From: Kappaphycus alvarezii
Taxonomy: Eukaryota > Rhodophyta > Florideophyceae > Gigartinales > Solieriaceae
Assembly (NCBI GenBank): GCA_002205965.3
Contig: NADL03000001.1
Coordinates: 744,001 to 808,000, forward strand
Length of the DNA: 64,000 nucleotides
Reading direction: 5' to 3'
The first letter of the stretch is position 1. Every line of letters begins with the position of its first letter. The notes below the pieces were generated by a model. The model worked only from the letters and a program-made list of their open reading frames with translations. It had not been told where the DNA came from and searched no databases. Of this stretch, positions 10,951 through 20,978 are shown one piece after another. The position numbers were made by a program, and so were the translations under genes.

Positions 10951-12603
10951 AAACCATTTGATGTAAACTTTACGAAGAACCCATGTTTAAGAAAGACGTT
11001 TAATGCATTCAGTATCTACTGTTCAATCCAGATTTTCGCAGTTTGTCTATCCATTGACTATACGCGCAGGGAAAGAATCAAGTTGAGGGTAAGAGTGGTT
11101 CTCATTCTGAAGGACGAATGTTAGATGGGATTGAGCCACAGGGAACGGAGACGAGGCCCAGTTTGAGCAGCGATCGTTATTCTCTGAGAACGGATGTTCT
11201 TCGGGACGTACGTACTGTACTTGCAGCTTGTCGCATTAGAAGCCGCTCAGAACCCCCTCCGACAGATAAGCGGCGTTATTCTGGACAATCCCGCCGCGTG
11301 GCGAGCGGGCAGTATTTGCATGTATCAGCAATCAGAACAGCTACCCGTGCGGCAATGCCAGTCGCAGCCCGGTTGGCGAGGTCCCGAGCAGTCGGATATC
11401 AAGCCCCCAATGTGGAGAGTGCAAAAAACTGGAGCGAAGCCAAGGATCGCTTTTTCGTATTAGTTAAACAAAGCGGGTGTCCTTGTCCAGGCGAGTATGG
11501 TTAAAGTGCTTGAATGGGCATGGTGCAAGGTAAGGAGGCGGGCGAGGTTCAAGGGATGGATGACGTTTATGTCGTAGTAGCCTGTGCACCCATTCTCTCC
11601 AAGCGCCTTGATCTCCGGGCAAACTGCATGGCCACTTCGTAGTGGCTTGAGGGCAGGATTTTGGACAGCGTTGGAGCGTTCTGTCGCGAGTCATGACACC
11701 ACACACACACGGATGGATCCATGGGCACAGCAGTGCACCTGGTCCCTATACTTATCCATGCGTGTACGTGCATGTGCTGAAGATGGTCGTTCGGACTGTT
11801 GAGGTGGAGAAAAAGGCCATGCTGGTTGAGAGAGGCGAGTAACATCACCCTCCCGTTCGTCTAAAGTGCAGTGATATCCGCGAGCTCAGCAGCGCCACCA
11901 ACCGCCTTAGCGGGGTTTGTGAGCGTGGGAGAGACTAATACTGTAAGAGCGGATCGTAACATCATATGGCGTAGACCTGTCATTCTGGCGAACAGTGGAG
12001 TGGAGGGCTGGATTGGACCAGGATAACAGTATGGCACTGTGAGTCTGATTTTAGAGGTATTGAAGATTTTGTCAGAATGTTTCAAGTGTTCGTTATTGAC
12101 CTAGTGCGTCTCGAAAATGCCGGCTGTATTCAGTCCTACAGTACTTTGGATCCTGCAGCGGATACCAGTTTCACAAATGCCAAAGTTATCCAGTAATTGT
12201 GAAGTAGTTTCAAAGTTTTTCGGAGTAATTGCTGTTTTTCTATGTGGCGGACACCTGTTATACTAATGCCATACAGTAAAGAAAATGTACTGTATACCGT
12301 ACAGGTTGATTTTTCAAAAGCTTGCTACCTATTTGTGCTGTTAGTACAGTATGTTTTTTTCATTTTCTCGCCTACGTCCTAAAATTGTATTGGCTGTTTT
12401 TGTGTTCCCGCTCATCTCAATGATTTCGCTGATCCTAACAGCACTCCCATCGTGATTCCACAAACCAGATCACGCACCATCATCCCGCACCCCGCGCCCC
12501 ACGCCAACAATATTCAATCCCCACTCATACAGTCCAGCCAACCCTCGCGTACACGGCTTAAGCATCCCGACCCCCCCTCCCTTCAAACCTCCCAAAGAAA
12601 CAC
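10951..12603. other. Retroelement 3' flank and intergenic sequence
   Basis: Positions 10951-11080 hold the 3' non-coding tail of the preceding element. A segment near 11005-11075 resembles the minus-oriented 3' ends at 16.9 and 36.4 kb, suggesting a tail-to-tail fragment. Another short 3'-end piece (GGATCCTGCAGCGGATACC) lies at about 12150-12170. Short frames at 11118-11848 have no recognisable domain. TACTGTA motifs recur at 12270-12350. Confidence 0.45.
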
Positions 12604-12615
12604 TAGCTAGATTAC
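12604..12615 (+). repeat. Left target-site duplication, TAGCTAGATTAC
   Basis: Exact 12-bp match to 13649-13660, flanking the retroelement insertion 12616-13648. Confidence 0.85.
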
Positions 12616-13533
12616 AACGAGATACGACGAACCCACCAATCTATCCCTCACAATGTCATTCCTGCCGATCTTCGGCTGCAACCTCTCCTTGCCCGCCTCC
12701 CCACGACCGGTCAAATCCAAAGAGTCCAGACTACCCTCACATCCGCCATCCATCACGAACGCCACAAAACATATCTCTCCTCTCCCCCGCAGTACGAAAG
12801 TGCAACTCACAGACTCGCCCGGAACCTCAGCTGTCGAACAAGGTCCGCCAACTCACCCTTTCTCACCCTCCCGGACTCCCGCGACTCCACCCGCATCGAA
12901 CCCCAAATCTGGACATACATGATCCTGCTTCGACTTGGTCAGCCCGTCTTCAACGGCCGGGACCACTGTCCCCGGTGCGCACTCTCCCAAGCTCGTCCCT
13001 CGCCCCTCCTCGACCCACTCGGGAGACATGCTATCCACTGCCCAGCAATGGAGGGATTCCTCCGACGCCACAACCACCTTCGTGACAAACTGTATACCCT
13101 CCTCCGACATCCTTCTGTAATGCTGCGCCCGAAGCTCGAATATACCTTCCCCTGCGAAGCCCACCTCCCGTACTCGGAACGCCGCCGAATGGACATCCTC
13201 ATTGACGACATCGAATTCTCCTCACGTCCCTGCGCACTATACGTCTTCATTGCAAGCCCCTACACCGCACGGGCCATCTCCCACTCTCGCACGACCTCCG
13301 GAGGGGCTACCGTGCCCATTGAAGCCTCGAAAACTGCGCATTACGCTGCTCTCTGTGGGACGATACAAGCCCAATTCTATCCTCTTGGATTCGATACTCA
13401 CGGAGCCATCGGCAAACCTGCCCGTGAGGCCCTAGCCAAAGTCGCCTCTTTTTTCGCTCTCCGCCGCGGGAAACCCCCATCTGATGAATACCACGATTGG
13501 TCACCACCCTCGCTTCTCTCGTTCTACAGCTGA
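12616..13533 (+). CDS. C-terminal part of non-LTR retroelement polyprotein (zinc motif plus endonuclease-like), open frame
   Basis: A single open frame of 305 codons entered without a start codon because the element is 5'-truncated, so it is probably not expressed. Features in order: FLTLPDSRDSTRIEPQIW and MILLRLGQPVF (thumb-like region after reverse transcriptase), a zinc motif C-x2-C...LLDPLGRHAIHC followed by RRHNHLRDKLY, then RRRMDILIDD, VPIEASKTAHYAA with a candidate catalytic lysine, and YPLGFDTHGAIGKPAREALA. R-R-M-D, a second acidic block and the lysine fit a PD-(D/E)XK-like endonuclease. Its uninterrupted frame makes it the youngest-looking copy of this family here. It is a different subfamily from the copy ending at 10950. 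Confidence 0.75.
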   Translation, partial: NEIRRTHQSIPHNVIPADLRLQPLLARLPTTGQIQRVQTTLTSAIHHERHKTYLSSPPQYESATHRLARNLSCRTRSANSPFLTLPDSRDSTRIEPQIWTYMILLRLGQPVFNGRDHCPRCALSQARPSPLLDPLGRHAIHCPAMEGFLRRHNHLRDKLYTLLRHPSVMLRPKLEYTFPCEAHLPYSERRRMDILIDDIEFSSRPCALYVFIASPYTARAISHSRTTSGGATVPIEASKTAHYAALCGTIQAQFYPLGFDTHGAIGKPAREALAKVASFFALRRGKPPSDEYHDWSPPSLLSFYS

Positions 13534-13614
13534 CGGCTTATGCCGTATCTCGCCGTGCTTTGTCTCTCACATCACCTGATGCTTGAGTGACCCAGCTCGG
13601 TTTAGTGACCCTTT

Positions 13615-13648
13615 AATAAAAGCGTATGTTTGTTTGTTTGTGTGGTTG
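13615..13648 (+). terminator. AATAAA signal and TGTT-repeat tail of the retroelement
   Basis: AATAAA at 13615-13620, 82 bases after the stop, followed by TGTTTGTTTGTTTGTG (13627-13642) abutting the right target-site duplication. Confidence 0.65.
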
Positions 13649-13660
13649 TAGCTAGATTAC
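13649..13660 (+). repeat. Right target-site duplication, TAGCTAGATTAC
   Basis: Exact copy of 12604-12615. Confidence 0.85.
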
Positions 13661-14656
13661 GGTAGTCACATGCCCCATACAACTTCACCCAACACCTTGC
13701 AAACACCGCCTCCACCCGCACCACGCACTGACCCCCCGACCCCAACCACGATCCCCTTAAACCTCTCTCCCTCCTCGACAGATGTATTCTACCCGCACAA
13801 CAAACCGCCTCCCCGCTACATACTTACTGTCTTTCCACATGCACGCCACTGCATGGTACGCCACTGGCTGCCGGTGGGTGCGGGGTCCAGGTTTATGTCG
13901 CTTGTAACTCTGTCGGATGCTGGGTGGACCTGGCGTGGGGAGGGTGGCAATCGTATGGCTGGGTGGGGGAGTCGGGAACGGATGCTGGTGTTTGGGATGA
14001 AGATGGTGGCTTGGGTGTCCACGTGGGGGCGGGCTATTTGTTACAGAAATGTACAGTTGTACAGTTGTAAATTACAATACAAGCACAGTAGCACGTTGAA
14101 GGGGTTGGCTAGTCACGAGACAGCACTGTTGCACAGGTGGCCAATACAGTACCGTATAGCACTGTACAGTACAGTACGTACTGTACTGTACGCCTGTGCA
14201 AGGCTTGCCATGGAGCAGCAGCACATGTAAATGTTCGCTTCAGCGTGTGGCGCGGGGTGAATGTCGGGCACTGTAAGCTGTTTGAGCAGGAGGAGCATCC
14301 ATGTGTGGTGTTGTAGTGAAGCAAATTGTGCCACGTGGTGGTTTTCGTTTGAGTTTCTATTCGCTGCTTGGTTTACTGTACTGTACTCACTGCCTCAATT
14401 CACTGCTACTGAATGTTAACGTTAATCCTAGGTTGGATGTCAGATTGTGCTACGGCGTCCATTTCCGTCGTTCGGTGGCCTTTGCGTGGCCAACGTGCCA
14501 TCGCAATGCGTTAGCCAAAAATATTCCGAGACGCTCCCAGCATTGCCACAAAGGTAGCTCCATGCCAAATAAACAAGTTCTCCCCACACGCAGAATATGC
14601 CGACATTGATAAACCACGACGCAAACACCGCCTTGGCACGTCGCAAACGGCAGACG
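13661..14656. other. Intergenic with C-rich to G-rich switch and palindrome
   Basis: Positions 13670-13850 are very C-rich and 13860-14035 very G-rich on the plus strand. A 186-codon plus-strand frame (13670-14230) spans the switch but looks like low-complexity translation with no motif. A perfect TACAGTAC-type palindrome is at 14164-14191. Confidence 0.5.
14164..14191. repeat. Perfect 28-bp palindrome of GTACAGTAC units
   Basis: The left half GTACAGTACAGTAC is the exact reverse complement of the right half GTACTGTACTGTAC, with no spacer. Confidence 0.95.
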
Positions 14657-15387
14657 TTACAGGCGCTTCTGAGCAGACTCGAGGGCTGCGCACTGCATCC
14701 ACATTTCCCTGTTGCGACATTTGGCGACCCGGAGAAACATGTTGAGAAAGTCGGTGATACTTTCATTCAACGGCACAAAGCTTCGCGGCAACCAATTCGC
14801 ACCGGCCGGCGAGTTGATCCAGTCGGTCAACAGGGGACAGATCTTGGGTCGCCAAAATTGCGGCCGACCGAAACCAAGCGTCACATATCTGACTTCGGGC
14901 CAAATCTTACAAATGTCGAAAAACGCATGCGCGGGGCAGTTGCCACGATTGGCTCGGAACAGCCTGCCACTCTCTTGCCGTTGTTGATACTGTGACTCTG
15001 TTGCGCCGATTGGAATGCAGTCGCAACATTCTTCACATACCGAGTAGATAAATAGTCCAAGGGCTCTCGAAATTGGGTTATGTTGCGTGTCTGACGGGCA
15101 CGGACCGGGTCGCAATGGCTGTTGAATTGAGAATAGCGCCTCAATTGCGCGCGACAGAGCGGGTCGTCGAGGTCGTAGATGGCTCTGCAGTTGACAAACT
15201 GGCCGTTCGGGGTGAAGGGCTTTAGTTTGCAGGCGGTGCAGAGATCACCGGGGAGGCGAACTTTCTCGCACGTTACGCCGTTGCCTTGGGCTTCCTTGTT
15301 GGCGTGACAAGGGTTTTGACCTTGTGACTGGGACAGAGTGAAGAGAAGAGTGCCGAGGAGGAGGGGGAGGAGGGTGTGGGAGAACAT
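14657..15387 (-). pseudogene. Secreted cysteine-rich family protein, copy B, one frameshift
   Basis: Paralogue of 8301-9026 in the opposite orientation. The ATG at 15387 begins MFSHTLLPLLLGTLLF, a signal peptide ending before NPCHANKE. Then come GVTCEKV, LCTACKLKPF, CRAIYDLDDPLC, LRRYSQF, LDY, then in the next frame IYSVCEECCDC, GNCPAHAFFDICKIWP, CPLLTDW, a terminal W-x2-CAALESAQKRL and stop. The frame changes once near 15045-15060, within a short T run, as if one T were missing; otherwise the sequence is continuous. Cysteine positions and the C-terminal motif are shared with copy A. The protein would be exported and disulfide-bonded. Function unknown; no enzyme signature. Confidence 0.75.
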
Positions 15388-15498
15388 GGTGGAATGAATT
15401 AGGAGTTCAAGGGGTCTGGTGTGGGGAACGAACGGTTTGGGAAAGTTATGGTGGATGAACGCCGAGGGATGCCGAGTGCGGTTCCATGCAAGGGAGAA

Positions 15499-15511
15499 CA
15501 ATTTATATATT
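15499..15511 (-). promoter_or_regulatory. TATA-like box upstream of cysteine-rich copy B
   Basis: On the minus strand reads ATATATAAAT about 115 bp upstream of the ATG at 15387. It stands out in a GC-richer flank. Position fits a core promoter element. Confidence 0.35.
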
Positions 15512-16860
15512 CTCGGTGGATGAGGTGCAAAGTCCACACTGTGGATGAAGAACCAGATTCGTCATGCCACTGTACTGTATAGCGGGGTGCACAGTACTAT
15601 GTACAGTACAGTACAGTACATGGAAAATGGAATACAGTGCAGTATGATGCCGCATATTATTCTCGTACGACTGCCCCTTAACAGTACTGTACAGAGTTCT
15701 CCAGTCTCGCGCTGCAGAAATTAACAAAAAAACAAATATGAAATACTGGAGTTTTCCTTGTCCAAAGCACACGCTATACTGTACCCTGCCGCTCTGATTC
15801 GGTTCACCCCCTGCTCTATGGATTTGCACGTAAACTGTACAGTACTGTACAGTTTACGTACAGTACAGTACAATGGGACCGTACGGTACTAAACCACTTA
15901 CATTTCCTGACTCTGATCAATCTGCGATGTCAAATGCGTCCAGCAGCGGATAGAAATAGGCCAATACAGACTACTGTATTTTATCGATGAGCTTACAACA
16001 TCGGCAATTTTTGGACTTTACTACATCCATTATGTTCACCAACGTATCAGACACGTTCCGGAAAAACGTGGCGTCTTCGTGCAGTGCGACTGGCCCTTTG
16101 CACTGCCCATCCTGCGCTATTTTCGGTTTTGAGCAGATGCGCGGCACCAATGGCTTGCAGACGTGGGGCGGCTTTCGAGCGGAATGTGGATGAAATTGAT
16201 CAGGGCTTCAGGGCTCAAACTCACCAGTTGTACTTTGGAGCCTCTGCGATTTGAGTCGACTCGCAACGTGGCGCATTGTGTGTGTCATTGATTCAGTGTT
16301 TTCCTAGTCCGTAATTTTAGCACATACTGTACCGTACTGTAGTTCTTCCCTGGTTCACAACAAAGGTGAATCTTGCAGAGACGGAGGCGGTGGCCAGATC
16401 TAAACATAGCACATTGCAACCTACGATACCTTTAGGGAAAGTTTTTAAGCTTTACTGAGTGACGACTTCTCCGGCAGCGTTGATACAACCGACCACATCT
16501 TCCATACACTAAAATAACCCCAAATTTGTCCCTACGATACTGCGGTATATCAGGTTTACAGAACCATACCTCTAGAATCGGTTGAATGGTATATAATTAC
16601 AGTAAAGCACAGGGCTACAGTAATCGATTAAATTAGTCTTCCAGCCCTCTCGCTATGTCAACTCTTTTCTGCACCCTACCGCACGTGGCCGGCGTGGTAC
16701 ATTGGGTTAGTTGCCAAGTAGTAGGACCTGTACGGTACCGAAAAGACACAGTTTGGTCGAAAACAAACACAAACCTTGAGCACGTCGGAGGCTGCGAGAA
16801 TTCGTGCCCTACACGTACCGTACGCCCAGTAAGGAAGAACATTATGGCATTAGTATAACG
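15512..16860. other. Intergenic, rich in TACAGTAC palindromic motifs
   Basis: GTACAGTACAGTACAGTAC-type runs at about 15595-15620, 15680-15695, 15828-15885 and 16325-16345. No convincing gene; short frames at 15987-16193 and 16633-16858 are shadows of low-complexity sequence. Confidence 0.5.
15828..15859. repeat. Perfect 32-bp palindrome
   Basis: The left half ACGTAAACTGTACAGT is the exact reverse complement of the right half ACTGTACAGTTTACGT, with no spacer. Followed directly by further GTACAGTACAGTAC sequence. Confidence 0.95.
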
Positions 16861-16945
16861 GGTGTCCGCTGCAGGATCCAGTATATTGCTAGCTAAGAGC
16901 TAACCGGGTGGTCCAAGTCGGAGGGAAGAGCACAGTTTGAAGAAA
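16861..16945 (-). mobile_element. Short 3'-terminal fragment of non-LTR retroelement
   Basis: On the minus strand carries the CCGGTTAGCTCTTAGC and GATCCTGCAGCGGACACC signature shared with the 3' end at 10905-10950. Only the last 80 or so bases are present. Confidence 0.5.
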
Positions 16946-16959
16946 CTTTGCTTCATTGA

Positions 16960-17195
16960 GTATCTATCGTGTACACTGCAGGTCTGACTATACGGCTAAG
17001 AACTAACCGGATGTTTCGCGTCAGGCACGTGTAGTGGGGCTCGCGATAGAATCGCCATTGCAACAGAAGACCACAGTGTGCAACTTATGCGTTGATAAAT
17101 ACGTCTGCGGATCACTCCTGTGGTTGTGTGAAACTTCTCTGCGATGCGCGGGATGAAGTCTTCGAGGAACAGATTCTACTGTGTCACACATGATC
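16960..17195 (-). pseudogene. Non-LTR retroelement C-terminal fragment
   Basis: Minus-strand translation gives FLEDFIPRIAEK, then GVIRRRIYQRISCTLWSSVAMAI, SRAPLHV and the 3' signature CGGTTAGTTCTTAGCC. This matches RRRLYQRLSCIIWSSIAMAI and TPLHMTDV of the copy ending at 10950. Only the last 75 or so codons remain, as expected for a severely 5'-truncated insertion. It lies head-to-tail with the shorter fragment at 16861-16945. Confidence 0.7.
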
Positions 17196-17257
17196 CGCTT
17201 GAAAAACTGCGCAAATTAAGAGGATCACCGCGCTACGACATGCTGTTTGCACGCAAC

Positions 17258-17303
17258 CCACAGGGCGAACGTGAAATCACGTGAAATCACGTTCGCCCTG
17301 TGG
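17258..17303. repeat. 46-bp near-perfect palindrome
   Basis: The outer arms CCACAGGGCGAACGTGA and TCACGTTCGCCCTGTGG are exact reverse complements. The centre carries two AAT triplets where perfect symmetry would need A/T exchange. The arms contain CACGTGA-type cores. Not linked to the TACAGTAC family. Confidence 0.9.
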
Positions 17304-20102
17304 CACTGAATTCGTTATCTTTAGTTTTAAAGCTCGGTTCCTTGACCTCTTAATACCATTACCTGCAATTGTAGTTCTCTCAGGGATATCCTCTCCATAC
17401 CATATATCCCAGAATTTCTATCATGCACGCCCACATCAAAGAGAGCACAATTCCCCATCTCATTTACCCCTTTTTGGAACTATCTGTCTGAAGGCTGAAA
17501 TTGAATTAGACATAGTGAAGAATTCTACGCACGTTTTCTTCGATTTTTTATGCAAATGATACTCAGTGAGTCGTCTGTACCTTTCAGTGGCCAGTTGTAT
17601 TTGTCACCGCATCTCTCGTATAGGAAGGCCTCAGTGAGAATGACACTAGTGTTACAAGTTTCAGAGATACATCATTCCAACATGAACCATTTTTGCTCAG
17701 CCTGCACTCTGCAAAGAAATCGCTTAAATCCAGAAATCGTGAGGCACCTTGACACTTTAAGAGACGGAAAACGCATACTGGCTTGCCAAATGACGAGTAG
17801 CTTCAAGCAACGTGGAATACTGCTTTTTGCTATTCAATGACGTACCCAGGCACGTAGCTGGGGTCGCAATGGAGACCTTCGGAAGGGTACGATCCGTCCT
17901 CATACAAAGACGCGCGCGGCAAAGGTCTCGTACAATGCAACATGTCTTACGGCTGGCCTTACGCCAGGTTTGTAAGAGCGCCCCCTCTCGCTCGTTCCTA
18001 ACGCGTAGACATGCTATCTTCTTGTCTGGAAACAGCCGAGGGTGCCTCTAAGAAGAAACGCACCCATTCCCCCCCCATTTGTAAAACCGTGTACAATTTT
18101 AACAATAATGAGATTCGACGAGTAGTCCTCCAACTGATCGGGTTTTCTACAGAATTAGTGTAGCTCAGTTTGCCATAGTCCTGCTTCATTGATTTAATCT
18201 ACTTTCAAAATGGTTCGAGTAAACTAGACCAAAGGAGCAAATCATTTTCGAAAAGAGAAGTGGTTGGTGTTGTAGGGTCCAGGAATTTTGCACCTGGGAA
18301 AACTTGCGAAACAATTAACATGAGGAAAAGTCTGCTTCGTAAGTGTCCTGCCATTTCTCCTTATGTGCTTCAGGATTATCTTTCGCCGGGTAGCCTATCT
18401 ATATTTCATTCTCCTTAAACGACACGCCGCGCTAATGGTCACCTCCAACTCGGCGTGTTTGTTGACTAGGCTAGCAGCTACTACTTTTTAGTTTGGAGAA
18501 ATGCCCCTTTCACACCTTTCAGAAGATATCATGGTGCTGCGGCCGCTTTTATTAGGTATTGCTCGTTTTTCGAATCAAGTCCCTGCACTTGCGGGGTTTC
18601 GGCACCTGGGTCCCTCTTAAAAGTTGCGCTTGCCGTCGCAGTGAGTACTGAAAAAGTTCATCATGGTGCTGCAGCGGATTCCAATCTGCTTCGGAAGGGT
18701 ATTAGGTCCGACTATATTTCTGAAATTCGATCTTCGAAGGGCATAAGCCTTAAAATTCTGAGATGTAGCTTGACGTTGTATACAAGGTTGTAGAATCAGA
18801 ATCACTCTTTATCCTTTTTCAAAATTAAAGCCTTGCAATAAATCTCCTTTATTGACCCGTGAGATAATTTGTATAAGAAAATGGAAGGAGTCACCAAAAA
18901 TCCCACTATGTTGAAAAGAAATTAGTAATCTTCTCTCATGCGGTTCTGCCACCAACAAACAATTTTGCGCAAAAGTAGTTCGATTCGATGCTCACATTCA
19001 GTGCTCCAATACCCTAATGGCTATCCGCAAAAAAGATATAACTATTACGACAACCGCAATATTCCAACTTTCAACTAGGAAATCAACTTGAAGCAACAAC
19101 CGCCATCCGACTGGATACCGTTAAGCTTTGTTTTTTTCGAAAATATTGGCGTGGGATGCTATACGGTGCCACATATACCGCTCTTGTTTCTCGAACCACC
19201 TTGTTTGGTATAATGTTCAGGCTAGTATCCAGTAGTACGGGACAGAAATTTCACGAGATACTAATAAAATTCAAATTTACCCCTTCGCATTTAAAGAGTG
19301 ACATTTCAGAGACCGCATTCTTCTTGGTCAGAAATATGCAATATTTGCGGCTGTCCTCCAAGTTTCCTGTTTGATTAATGAGTAGTTAAAAATCGCGGTT
19401 GGCCCTTGGTATCTGATAGCGGTAAACCGTCGGGAGAAGGGATACTCAGAACCAACTGCCCAAGAAGGAGGTGTTGCAAGCGACAAAGTGCTACCGTAGT
19501 ATAGTTGAGCGAACAGTTGAGAGGGCTACAATCGAGTATAAAAGGGGCTGGTTCTACCACTTATGCTCCGTGACCAGCGTAAGAAAAACGTTTCTTGGGT
19601 CTGAAGCTGACTCGAAATTCCTAAATACTTGGGACTTGATTTGAAGTTGTCTGCCAACTTGTTTGACCTCTCCAGGAGGAAGCAGCTAACTCAGTTTATA
19701 TAAAATTTTGGCTACACCTAAAGTCCAGACAAAACTACAAAAGATACCAGGAAATGCATAAAGACACATTATATGAATGATAAACTCTAAATAAAAGATA
19801 TTTAAGAGACGCAAAATTGATCTAGCCCTCTCATTTCCAATCCCTTAGATCAGCCCCGAACAACTCTTCCAAAATATCTGTACTACCCAAGCAGTCCCCT
19901 CAAATATCCGCGAACGGCTTACAATTCTCTATTTCCTCCTGAGAGATATCTAAACCACTAAAGATGTCCCCATACGGTTCCAGGGTCGGCCATATGGTCC
20001 ATACTGTCCAGTCCCCGCCCTACCTCACGACCGTCAACATTACTCCCCTCTCTTCCTTATGGCCTTCACTCCCCAACTCCACCGTTCCAACACTTTCCAT
20101 GT
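17304..20102. other. No recognisable gene
   Basis: About 2.8 kb with short frames only (up to 96 codons at 17550-17840) and no recognised domains. A short direct similarity (CATGGTGCTGC...TTAGGT) occurs at about 18531 and 18663. The plus strand becomes C/T-rich from about 19850. Confidence 0.5.
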
Positions 20103-20150
20103 CCTCCTCGTCATCCTCCTCGTCATACTCCTTGTCATGCTCCTCGTAAA
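20103..20150 (+). repeat. 12-bp minisatellite, four units
   Basis: Four consecutive 12-bp units, CCTCCTCGTCAT twice, then ACTCCTTGTCAT and GCTCCTCGTAAA. Confidence 0.8.
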
Positions 20151-20273
20151 CCAACCCCGGCGCCGCACACTCTTCAAAAGGCTATGCAGCTCCGTCCTAA
20201 ACCTCCATATCCTGCCCTTCCCTCCTCCGCCTCATCCTCGATGAACAAAAGACTAACGAACTCGATCATTTTT

Positions 20274-20978
20274 TCATGGTTTGCCGGCGGAGATATTCAT
20301 TGCGTTCGGTAGGGCTGAAAGGGTAGGAGAATGAAGTTTAGTGGGCGAGGGTGGTGAGTTTTGGAAATGGCGTTGGAGGGGCATTATTTCCCCATTTTGC
20401 TGGAATTTGGGGAGTAGCAGACGATCGAAGGTATTTCGAATCGGTATTGGTAGAGAGATAGTGAGTAAAATGATCGAGGAGGCTTGAAATTCGGAATAAA
20501 GGGGTTTAAATAGGCTCCCGAGAGCGCATTCTATAGATTTGAAATAGATAAAATAAATCCAAAAGTGAATTTGCAGTAGCGTCCTTGCCGCCTTTTTCTC
20601 AAAACATGAATTTGGAGAAGGAGGTAAGCAAAAAGGAAAAACGAACTTGATTTGGGATCGATTTGGAGGGGTGGATACAGTATTAAAATATCTAGATAAA
20701 ATGGTAGTGAATTTGGAGAGGACCGCAGAGAGGATAAGCAAGGATAAGGAAGGAGAGATATTCTCCCCGGGAAGGTGCTTAGAGTGAGGGAGGGCGAGGA
20801 AGGACCAGAAGTTAAAGCAAATTTGGACAAGAGAAGGTACTATAGAAAGCAAAAAGTCGGTATATGATGACGAAAAAAATCCGTTCCGATTCGCGCGCTC
20901 TTGACGGTATCCACTCGATAGAATTGTACCTGACGTTATCACTCGATACAATGGGTAAAAACGATAATGGGGTTTCAA
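20274..20978 (-). CDS. Hypothetical hydrophobic protein, doubtful
   Basis: A 234-codon minus-strand frame starting at ATG 20978. It encodes hydrophobic stretches such as LLSIVPSLVQICFNFWSF and LLQIHFWIYFIYF and a serine/proline-rich tail. No motif recognised. The plus strand is strongly purine-rich here, which alone suppresses minus-strand stops, so the open frame may be a compositional accident. The neighbouring sequence upstream on the plus strand is C/T-rich, giving a skew flip near 20265. Confidence 0.25.
   Translation of the reverse strand: MKPHYRFYPLYRVITSGTILSSGYRQERANRNGFFSSSYTDFLLSIVPSLVQICFNFWSFLALPHSKHLPGENISPSLSLLILSAVLSKFTTILSRYFNTVSTPPNRSQIKFVFPFCLPPSPNSCFEKKAARTLLQIHFWIYFIYFKSIECALGSLFKPLYSEFQASSIILLTISLPIPIRNTFDRLLLPKFQQNGEIMPLQRHFQNSPPSPTKLHSPTLSALPNAMNISAGKP

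Larger units (their letters stand above)
12616..13648 (+). mobile_element. 5'-truncated non-LTR retroelement with 12-bp target-site duplication
   Basis: A 1,033-bp insertion bounded by an exact 12-bp direct repeat. The inserted sequence opens directly in a reading frame (no 5' leader), codes to a stop at 13531-13533, carries AATAAA at 13615-13620 and ends in a TGTT-repeat tail. 5' truncation, variable-length target duplication and a simple-repeat 3' tail are the standard marks of target-primed reverse transcription. This copy defines the true 3' end of its subfamily. Confidence 0.85.

Noticed and set aside
13670..14230. A 186-codon plus-strand ORF
   Set aside because: Translation is proline-rich then glycine/tryptophan-rich, following the C-to-G base switch exactly; no motif and no paralogue.
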